The translations under genes and the position numbers were made by a program. Source: a bacterium UBP2_UBA2255 (GTDB lineage: Bacteria; Edwardsbacteria; AC1; EtOH8). From it: DNA of 10,354 nt. The notes under the pieces were generated by a model. That model was given only the letters and a program-made list of their open reading frames with translations, did not search any database and was not told where the DNA came from. The stretch spans positions 1 through 10,354 of the forward strand of contig DDXR01000004.1 of the NCBI GenBank assembly GCA_002347565.1. The letters run 5' to 3'. This document shows positions 1 to 5,508 of the stretch, piece after piece (the stretch's first letter is position 1; each line of letters begins with the position of its first letter).

Positions 1-57
1 GGCGTCGCCCGCAGCTGTTGCAAGCACCATGAATGCGAGCGTGAGAGCGCATCGCAT
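1..57 (-). CDS. N-terminus of a probable secreted protein (partial, cut by window edge)
   Basis: Only 19 codons are inside the window and they stay open to the edge. They read M-R-C-A-L-T-L-A-F-M-V-L-A-T-A-A-G-D-A: a basic start, a hydrophobic core and an A-T-A-like cleavage region, as in a Sec signal peptide. An AAGAGGAG purine run lies just before this ATG, although closer than ideal. An alternative in-frame ATG at 106-108 overlaps the ylxP stop codon by 4 bp (ATGA) and would add 17 residues (starting MTQPLLKRG) as a long n-region; that form would be translationally coupled to ylxP. The product cannot be identified. It does not look like the start of RbfA, the protein often encoded after infB/ylxP in this operon. 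Confidence 0.45.
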   Translation of the reverse strand, partial: MRCALTLAFMVLATAAGDA

Positions 58-104
58 GACTCCTCTTGACCTCTCCCCATCCCCTCTCTTCAGCAGCGGT
101 TGGG

Positions 105-386
105 TCATCTCATTTCCGTGTGGTAATCCAATAACTCGATGTCGCGGTCGCGCCGCACCATGTCCACCGCCTTGGCCAGCACCTGGTCGCAGAACGACTG
201 GTCGTTGGAAACCACCGCCAGGCCCAGCTCGGCGCGCTGCCACAATTCGAGGTCGCCGACCTCCGCCACGGACAGGTTGAACGTGTTGTGCAGCCGGTCC
301 TTCAGGCTCTTGACCGCCCGGCGCTTGTCCTTGAGCGACGCCGCCCCGGGGATGTGCAGCACGACCGTGCAGACGCCGATCACCAT
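105..386 (-). CDS. ylxP: YlxP-like protein, DUF503 family
   Basis: A 93-residue cytoplasmic protein. The N-terminus (MVIGVCTVVLHIPGAASLKD), the following K-D-K-R-R-x-V-K-S-L-K-D-R segment, the F-N-(L/V)-S-V-A-E-V stretch and the D-x-x-L-W-Q-R-A-E-L-G segment are typical of the DUF503 family, and the length is normal. Family members are commonly encoded just after infB and before rbfA in the nusA operon, as here; a role in ribosome assembly or translation has been proposed but the biochemical function is not settled. The ATG at 384-386 follows an AAAGGGA motif at good distance. The gap to infB is 51 bp and is largely filled by a short heptamer array and hairpin. Family assignment is confident; function is not. 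Confidence 0.9.
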   Translation of the reverse strand: MVIGVCTVVLHIPGAASLKDKRRAVKSLKDRLHNTFNLSVAEVGDLELWQRAELGLAVVSNDQSFCDQVLAKAVDMVRRDRDIELLDYHTEMR

Positions 387-399
387 TGACCGTTCCCTT

Positions 400-435
400 T
401 ACTGTATTCGGCATTCTGTATACAGTATTCGCCGG
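400..435. repeat. Degenerate 7-bp tandem repeat with an 8-bp inverted repeat
   Basis: In the infB-ylxP gap, five consecutive 7-mers stay in phase from 401 to 435: actgtat, tcggcat, tctgtat, acagtat, tcgccgg, with a consensus near TCTGTAT. The same stretch holds a perfect 8-bp inverted repeat, TACTGTAT (400-407) and ATACAGTA (420-427), with a 12-base loop. In the minus-strand mRNA this would form a stem-loop directly upstream of the ylxP ribosome-binding site. It lacks a U-tract, so it is not a standard terminator. Confidence 0.6.
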
Positions 436-437
436 AA

Positions 438-2876
438 TTATTCGACCTTCTGCTCCTCCAGGGTGTAGGTCTCGACGATGTCCCCCACCTTGACGTCGTT
501 GAAGTTCTCCAGCGCCAGTCCGCACTCGAACCCGGCCTGGACCTCGCGCACATCGTCCTTGAACCGTTTGAGCGAGGCCAGCTTCCCGTTGTAGATCTCG
601 GCGCTGTCGCGCAGCAGGCGGACCTTGTGGCTGCGCGCCACCGACCCCGAGACGACATGGCAGCCGGCGATGGTGCCCACGCCCGAAATCTTGTAGGTCT
701 CGCGCACTTCCACCCGCCCCTGCACGGTCTCCTTGATCACCGGGGCCAGCATCCCCTTCTGGGCCTTCTGCAGGTCCTCCAGCGCCTCGTAAATGATGTT
801 GTAGACCCTGATCTCGACGCCCTCGCGCTCGGCCAGCTCGCGGGCCCGCTCCTCGGGCCGGACATGGAAGCCGATGATGATCGCCTGCGATGCCATGGCC
901 AGGTGCACATCGCTCTCGGTGATGGCGCCCACTCCCTTGTGGATCACCGCCAGCCGCAGCTGGTCGGTCGACAACTTGTAGACGGCGTCGGAGATGGCCT
1001 CGACCGACCCGCCGGCATCGCCCTTGACCACCAGCTTCAGCTCCTTGGCCTCGCCGTCCTTCATCTGGTCGTACAGCCCCTCCAGCGTCACCTGCTTGGA
1101 CGGCCGCGAGTCCTGCTCCCGCTTCAGCTGCTGCCGCTTGGATGCCAGCTCCCGGGCCGCCGACTCGGACTCCATGGCCTGGAAGGTGTCGCCGGCCATG
1201 GGCGCGCCCTCGAAGCCCTGCACCAGCACCGCCGTGGAGGGGCCGGCCGACTTGACCGCGCCGCCCCGCTCGTCGTACATGGCGCGCACCCGCCCGTTGT
1301 ACAGCCCGGCCACGAACGGCTGCCCCTTCTCCATCGTTCCCTGCTCGACCAGCACCGTCGCCAGGATGCCCTTGCCCTTGTCCAGGCGCGATTCCACCAC
1401 CGTGCCCTTGGCCGGGCAGGAGGGGTCGGCCGTCAGCTCCATCATCTCGGCCTGCAGCAGGATCATTTCCAGCAGCTTGTCGACCCCGGCGCCGGTCTTG
1501 GCCGAGAGCTCGATCATGATGTTCTTGCCGCCCCATTCCTCGGGCGTCAGGTTCTTGGCGGCCAGCTCCTGCTTGACCCGCATCGGGTCGGCGCCGGGAA
1601 GGTCCATCTTGTTGATGGCCACGATGATCGGCACCTTCGCCGCCTGGGCGTGGTCGATGGCCTCCTCGGTCTGCGGCATCATTCCCTCGGTGGCCGCCAC
1701 CACCAGGATCACCAGGTCGGTGACCCGCGCGCCGCGGGCCCGCATGGCGGTGAACGCCTCGTGGCCCGGCGTGTCCAGGAACGTGATGCGCTGGTTCTTG
1801 ACCCGCACCTCGTAGGCGCCGATGTGCTGGGTGATGCCGCCGAATTCGCCGTCCACCACGTTGGTCTTGCGGATCCGGTCCAGCAGCGACGTCTTGCCGT
1901 GGTCGACGTGTCCCATCACGGTCACCACCGGCGGGCGGGGCCGCAGGTTCTCGGGCTTGGGCTGCTCCTCGCGCTCCGGCTCGGCCTCGAACTCCTCCAT
2001 CTCCTCCAGCGTGTAGCCGAAGTCGTCGGCGATGGTCGCCAGCGTGTCCAGGTCCAGCCGCTGGTTGATGGTCACCATCAGCCCCAGCCCCATCGCCTTG
2101 GCGATCACCTCGGACGGCTTGACGCCCAGCGTCTGCGCCAGGTCGCTGATCGACGAGTACTCCGGCAGGCGGATCAACCGCTCATCGGCGGCCGGCGCCG
2201 AATCCTCCTCCCGGTCCTTCTTGTAGCTGCGGCGCGCCTTGCCCCGCTCGATGGCCGCCATGGTCTGCTTGACGGTCGCGGCCACCACGGTCTGGTCGAT
2301 CACCGGCCGGCGCTCCTTCTTCTTCTTGCGCTTGCGGCGCGCTCCGCCGCGGGCCGGGCCCTCGGCAACGGCGGCTGGCCTGGCCGGCTGGGTCGGGCGT
2401 GCGCGCTCGGCCGGTTCGGGCTGGGGATATGGTCTGGTCAGCTCCTCGGGGTACTCGATCGAGCTGACGACCACCGGCGCCGGCTCGATGGCGGCCTTGG
2501 CCTCGGCCTTGGCCGCTGCCTCGACCTTCCCCTGGATGATTTTCTTCTGGACCTGCTCCTTCTTGACCGCCTGCTTGTCCGCCTCCATCTTGTCCTTGGC
2601 CGCCTTGATCTGCTCCTCGGTCACGGTGCTCATCCGGTTCTTTACCGGAAAGTCGAGCTCCTTGAGCAGCGCCAGGAAGGCGTCGGCCGACATCTTGAGA
2701 TCCTTGGCCGCCTCGAACGCCTTGACCGCCTTGACCGGGGCCGGCGCCTCTGCCGTCTTCTTGGCGGGCGCCTTCTTGCGGGGTGACGGTGCGCTTTTCG
2801 CCGCCCTGGCCGGCTTCGTCTCCGCGGCGCCGGCCGGCGGGTGCGCGGCTTTCTTTTCTGTCTTCTTCTCGGTCAT
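438..2876 (-). CDS. infB: Translation initiation factor IF-2
   Basis: An 812-residue GTPase that brings fMet-tRNA to the 30S subunit and promotes subunit joining in the cytoplasm. Order of parts: an IF2_N-like module at about 50-100; a Lys/Ala/Pro-rich linker with a very basic run (RRKRKKKKERR) near 180-190; a second IF2_N-like module at about 233-290; then the G domain with G1 GHVDHGKT (322-329), G2 GGITQHIGAY (346-355), G3 DTPGHEAF (368-375), G4 NKMD (422-425) and G5 SAK (458-460); then the C-terminal domains II-IV that bind the ribosome and initiator tRNA, with the usual K-G-D-x-G-G-S-V-E-A segment. Length is normal for a bacterial IF2 with a long N-terminal region. The ATG overlaps the nusA stop by 4 bp (ATGA) and is preceded by AAGGAGGAAGG, a strong ribosome-binding site inside nusA, so translation is probably coupled to nusA. 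Confidence 0.99.
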   Translation of the reverse strand: MTEKKTEKKAAHPPAGAAETKPARAAKSAPSPRKKAPAKKTAEAPAPVKAVKAFEAAKDLKMSADAFLALLKELDFPVKNRMSTVTEEQIKAAKDKMEADKQAVKKEQVQKKIIQGKVEAAAKAEAKAAIEPAPVVVSSIEYPEELTRPYPQPEPAERARPTQPARPAAVAEGPARGGARRKRKKKKERRPVIDQTVVAATVKQTMAAIERGKARRSYKKDREEDSAPAADERLIRLPEYSSISDLAQTLGVKPSEVIAKAMGLGLMVTINQRLDLDTLATIADDFGYTLEEMEEFEAEPEREEQPKPENLRPRPPVVTVMGHVDHGKTSLLDRIRKTNVVDGEFGGITQHIGAYEVRVKNQRITFLDTPGHEAFTAMRARGARVTDLVILVVAATEGMMPQTEEAIDHAQAAKVPIIVAINKMDLPGADPMRVKQELAAKNLTPEEWGGKNIMIELSAKTGAGVDKLLEMILLQAEMMELTADPSCPAKGTVVESRLDKGKGILATVLVEQGTMEKGQPFVAGLYNGRVRAMYDERGGAVKSAGPSTAVLVQGFEGAPMAGDTFQAMESESAARELASKRQQLKREQDSRPSKQVTLEGLYDQMKDGEAKELKLVVKGDAGGSVEAISDAVYKLSTDQLRLAVIHKGVGAITESDVHLAMASQAIIIGFHVRPEERARELAEREGVEIRVYNIIYEALEDLQKAQKGMLAPVIKETVQGRVEVRETYKISGVGTIAGCHVVSGSVARSHKVRLLRDSAEIYNGKLASLKRFKDDVREVQAGFECGLALENFNDVKVGDIVETYTLEEQKVE

Positions 2877-4360
2877 GCGCCTTCCTCCTTCTGGTTCCCC
2901 GGGTCCTCCGCCGCGCCGTCCTGCGGCCCGTCATCGTCCTCCCCGGCCGGCTCTTCCGCCACCGCCACCTGCTCCTCGGCGTCCGGGCCGATCGGATGAT
3001 CATCCTCCGGCTCGGCCTGTGCCGGCGCGGGTTCCGCCGCGGGCGGCGCAACGGTTTCATCTCCCGACGGCTCCTCCGCCTTCGGCTTCTCCCGGGGCTG
3101 GTCCAGCAGTTTCATCAGTCGCCCGTCCTTGATCTCGAGCGCCTGCGACAGGATCCGCTCGGCTGTCTTGTCGCCGATGCCCGGCAGCTCGGTCAGCCGC
3201 TCCTGCCCGGCCTCGATCACCTTGGTCAGCGTGTCATAGCCGCCCTCGGCCAGCTTGGCCTTGATCTTTTCGGAGATGTCCAGCTCGTCCAGGGTCAGCT
3301 GGGCCTCGATGGCCGTCAGCCTGCTCTGGTACTCGGTCTCGTTGATGACGTTGATCCGCCAGCCGGTGAGCTTGCTGGCCAGCCGGACGTTCTCGCCCCG
3401 CTTGCCGATGGCCTTGGAGTTCATCAGGTCGGGGCAGATCACCAGCATTTTCTTTTCCGGCTCGTCGGCGAAGGCCTCCAGGTCCTTGGCCGGCGACAGC
3501 GCCCGCACCACGAAGGTGGCCGGGTCGGGCGACCAGAAAATGATGTCGATCTTCTCTCCCGACAGCTCGCGCACCACCGCCTGCACCCGCACGCCCTTGA
3601 CGCCGACGCAGGCGCCCACCGCGTCGATCTTGGGGTCCTTGGTGTAGACCGCCACCTTGGCCCGCTCGCCGGGCTCGCGGGACACGGCCCTGATCTCGAC
3701 CAGACCGTCCCGGATCTCCGGCACCTCTTGGGCGAACAGCTTTTTAAGAAAATCGGGGTGGGTGCGCGACAGGATCACCTGCGGCCCCTTGATGGTCTTC
3801 ACCACGTCGATCACGCAGGCCCGCACGGTGCGGCCCTGCTGGTAGCGCTCGGAGCGGATCTGCTCGCGGAACGGCAGCACCGCCTCGGTGCGGCCCAGGT
3901 TCACCAGGATGTCACCCCGGTTGATCTGCTGCACCGTGCCGGTGATGACTTCGCCCAGCTGGGTGGAGAAATCCTGGAACACCTGCTCCCGCTCGGCCTC
4001 GCGCACGCGCTGGAACAGGATCTGCTTGGTCTGCTGGATCGCCAGCCGGCCGAATTCCTCGAACGGGATGATGACCTCCACCTCGTCGCCGGGCTTGGGA
4101 TCGTCGATGAAATCGGCCGCGTCGGCAGCGCTGATCTGCAGCGCCGGGTCCTCGATGGGATCGGCCACGATGCGGCGGGCGAAGATCCCGATCTCGCCGC
4201 TGTCGTCCTCCACGTCCACGGTGATGTTGTCGGAGGTGCCGAACTTCTTCTTGCAGGCCTGCAGCAGCCCCTGCTTCAGGGTCTCGATCACGAACTCCCG
4301 GGAGAGGTTCTTCTGCCGGGCTATCTCGTTGAGGGCGTCGATGACGTCAAGGTTGGCCAC
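2873..4360 (-). CDS. nusA: Transcription termination/antitermination factor NusA
   Basis: A 495-residue RNA polymerase-associated factor that modulates pausing, intrinsic termination and antitermination. Visible parts: the N-terminal RNAP-binding domain (1 to about 125, starting MANLDVIDALNEIA); an S1 domain at about 135-200; KH1 with the V-G-A-C-V-G-V-K-G signature (248-256); KH2 with A-I-G-K-R-G-E-N-V-R-L-A (317-328); a helix-hairpin-helix repeat L-x-E-L-P-G-I-G-D-K-T-A (389-400); and an acidic Pro/Ala/Glu-rich tail (about 421-495). Only one C-terminal repeat is evident, where enterobacterial NusA has two acidic repeats, and the low-complexity tail takes the place of the second. The start is GTG (4358-4360) with AGGAG eight bases upstream. 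The gap to rimP is 85 bp and GC-rich, including the palindrome GGGCGCGCCC (4411-4420); no promoter or tRNA is evident there. Confidence 0.98.
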   Translation of the reverse strand: MANLDVIDALNEIARQKNLSREFVIETLKQGLLQACKKKFGTSDNITVDVEDDSGEIGIFARRIVADPIEDPALQISAADAADFIDDPKPGDEVEVIIPFEEFGRLAIQQTKQILFQRVREAEREQVFQDFSTQLGEVITGTVQQINRGDILVNLGRTEAVLPFREQIRSERYQQGRTVRACVIDVVKTIKGPQVILSRTHPDFLKKLFAQEVPEIRDGLVEIRAVSREPGERAKVAVYTKDPKIDAVGACVGVKGVRVQAVVRELSGEKIDIIFWSPDPATFVVRALSPAKDLEAFADEPEKKMLVICPDLMNSKAIGKRGENVRLASKLTGWRINVINETEYQSRLTAIEAQLTLDELDISEKIKAKLAEGGYDTLTKVIEAGQERLTELPGIGDKTAERILSQALEIKDGRLMKLLDQPREKPKAEEPSGDETVAPPAAEPAPAQAEPEDDHPIGPDAEEQVAVAEEPAGEDDDGPQDGAAEDPGNQKEEGA

Positions 4361-4445
4361 GGTCGATGCTCCTAAAAATATTGGCTATGGGTCGAGGTTT
4401 GGCTGGTGCCGGGCGCGCCCCGCCGCCGGGTGGCGCAGACCGGGG

Positions 4446-4940
4446 TTACTTTTTCTTCTTGCCCTTGGCGATCTCGACCACCAGCCGCCCCTGGCGCACC
4501 TGGGACAGCGGCAGCCACAGGCCCTGGCCGCCGTCCAGCAGCAGCCGGACCATGCCACCCTCCAGCTCGCCGATGCGGCCGGTGATGTCGCCGCGCCCGT
4601 CGGCCGGCGGCGCCAGCACCAGGCGCGCCAGCCTGCCCCGGAACCGCCGGTAGTCGTCGGGGCCGCGCAACGGGCGGTCCAGGCCGGGCGAGCTGACCTC
4701 CAGCCGGAAGGCGTGCGGGACCAGGTCGGCGGCGTCGAGCGCGGCCGACAGCCGCTCCGACACGGCCGCGCAGTCTTCAATGCTGACTTCCGACGCCGGC
4801 CGGTCGATGAAGACCCGCACCAGGCCGCCCCGGGGCCGGTACTCGACGTCGAACAACTCCAGCCCCAGGCCGTCGGCGGCGGTCCGCGCCAGCTCGCGCA
4901 GCTCGCCTGCGATCCGTTCCGGTGCGATGTCGGTGGTCAT
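4446..4940 (-). CDS. rimP: Ribosome maturation factor RimP
   Basis: A 164-residue cytoplasmic protein needed for maturation of the 30S subunit. The N-terminal domain contains L-x-L-F-D-V-E-Y, R-V-F-I-D and S-I-E-D-C motifs, followed by the family signature L-E-V-S-S-P-G-L-D-R-P-L and a small SH3-like C-terminal domain ending in a KGKKKK tail. Position just upstream of nusA is the conserved bacterial arrangement. The start at 4938-4940 (MTTDIAPER) was chosen because it follows a GGGGGTG motif and matches the usual RimP length. A longer reading frame back to 5033 would run through the promoter and hairpin upstream and is not credible. RimP is the first gene of the operon. Confidence 0.96.
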   Translation of the reverse strand: MTTDIAPERIAGELRELARTAADGLGLELFDVEYRPRGGLVRVFIDRPASEVSIEDCAAVSERLSAALDAADLVPHAFRLEVSSPGLDRPLRGPDDYRRFRGRLARLVLAPPADGRGDITGRIGELEGGMVRLLLDGGQGLWLPLSQVRQGRLVVEIAKGKKKK

Positions 4941-4970
4941 CGGCCGCACCCCCGCGGTGGTCGTGCTCAG

Positions 4971-5004
4971 GATAATGAAAGAGAGCGGGTTGCCGCCCGC
5001 TCTC
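4971..5004 (-). terminator. Terminator-like hairpin in the rimP leader (possible attenuator)
   Basis: A perfect 9-bp stem (GAGAGCGGG / CCCGCTCTC, 4981-5004) with a 6-base loop. On the minus strand it is followed by TTTCATTATC, an imperfect U-rich tail; there is no U-tract in the plus direction. It lies downstream of the TATAAT promoter at 5022-5050, so it would be transcribed at the very start of the rimP-nusA-infB mRNA as well as at the end of any read-through from the upstream receiver gene. It could be a plain terminator for the receiver gene, an attenuator for the operon, or a 5'-stabilising hairpin. The imperfect tail suggests partial termination. Confidence 0.65.
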
Positions 5005-5021
5005 ATCGTTGCATCTTGGCC

Positions 5022-5050
5022 ATTATACAACAATCCGCCGCCGAATGCAA
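5022..5050 (-). promoter_or_regulatory. Sigma70-type promoter of the rimP-nusA-infB operon
   Basis: On the minus strand a perfect -10 TATAAT (5022-5027) lies 17 bp from a weaker -35 TTGCAT (5045-5050). Transcription would begin near 5014-5016, about 75 bases before the rimP ATG. The spacer is GC-rich. It is the best promoter match between the receiver gene and rimP, and marks the start of the operon. Confidence 0.72.
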
Positions 5051-5063
5051 CTTATTTTTTCGG

Positions 5064-5423
5064 CTATTTACTGATCTTCTCGATCACCGCCAGCAGATGG
5101 TCGGTGTCGAATGGTTTGGACACCACCTCGATCACCGAGAACTTGTTGGCCCGGATGTTGAGCTCGGGCGAGCCGTAGGCGGTGATCATCACGACGGGCA
5201 GGCCGGGCCAGCGATGGCGGGCCTCGCACAGGATCTCGATCCCGTCCATGCCCGGCAGCATGTAGTCCAGCAGCAGCACATGGGGCGGCCGCCGTTCCAG
5301 CTCGGCCAGGCCGGACGGGCCGTCGTAGGCGACGCCGACCTCGTAGCCCTGGGCCTCCAGGATGGTGGTCAGCATCTCGCCGATGGCCGGCTCGTCATCG
5401 ATGATCAGGATGCGCTTCTTCAT
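5064..5423 (-). CDS. Stand-alone response regulator receiver domain (CheY-like)
   Basis: A 119-residue single-domain receiver. The sequence shows the acidic pocket D9-D10, the phospho-acceptor D53 (in L-L-L-D-Y-M-L-P-G-M-D-G), the switch residue T81 (M-I-T-A-Y-G) and the conserved K103 in the S-K-P-F motif, so all phosphorylation residues are present. There is no DNA-binding or enzymatic output domain; it probably acts by protein-protein contact or as a phosphorelay intermediate. No histidine kinase is encoded nearby, so the partner is unknown. The ATG at 5421-5423 (MKKRILIIDDEP) is preferred because GAGGTG sits six bases upstream; a GTG at 5430-5432, three codons earlier, would overlap that site. 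It has its own strong promoter and lies between proS and the rimP operon. Confidence 0.93.
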   Translation of the reverse strand: MKKRILIIDDEPAIGEMLTTILEAQGYEVGVAYDGPSGLAELERRPPHVLLLDYMLPGMDGIEILCEARHRWPGLPVVMITAYGSPELNIRANKFSVIEVVSKPFDTDHLLAVIEKISK

Positions 5424-5441
5424 GGCGTTCACCTCGGGTGA

Positions 5442-5470
5442 ATGATACCCATTATTGCCGGGTAAGTCAA
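5442..5470 (-). promoter_or_regulatory. Strong sigma70-type promoter of the receiver gene
   Basis: On the minus strand -35 TTGACT (5465-5470) and -10 TATCAT (5442-5447) are separated by exactly 17 bp, each differing from consensus at one position. The predicted start of transcription near 5434-5435 is only 11-12 bases before the ATG at 5423, so the ribosome-binding motif AGGTG would be at the extreme 5' end of the message. Confidence 0.8.
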
Positions 5471-5508
5471 GAGCATTTTTTTGTATTTTGCCCCGGCGCC
5501 GTTGCCGT

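Noticed and set aside
627..2786. A 719-codon plus-strand reading frame opposite infB
   Set aside because: It is the antisense shadow of a GC-rich gene: the translation is rich in Leu, Gly, His, Arg and Asp with no recognisable domain, while the minus strand encodes a full-length IF2.
2783..4375. A 530-codon plus-strand reading frame opposite nusA
   Set aside because: Same antisense effect; the composition is dominated by Leu, Gly, Asp and His with no family features, and NusA on the minus strand is complete.
4361..4445. Possible promoter or tRNA in the GC-rich rimP-nusA gap
   Set aside because: No convincing -35/-10 pair and no cloverleaf was found; the gap shows only the palindrome GGGCGCGCCC and the nusA ribosome-binding site.
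4941..5033. Extended N-terminus of rimP starting at 5033
   Set aside because: The added 31 codons run through the leader hairpin and to within 6 bp of the -10 box, are not typical RimP sequence, and the start at 4940 has a ribosome-binding motif and normal length.
3888..5441. A long plus-strand frame across nusA, rimP and the receiver gene
   Set aside because: It spans three well-supported minus-strand genes and their promoters and shows no domain or ribosome-binding site.
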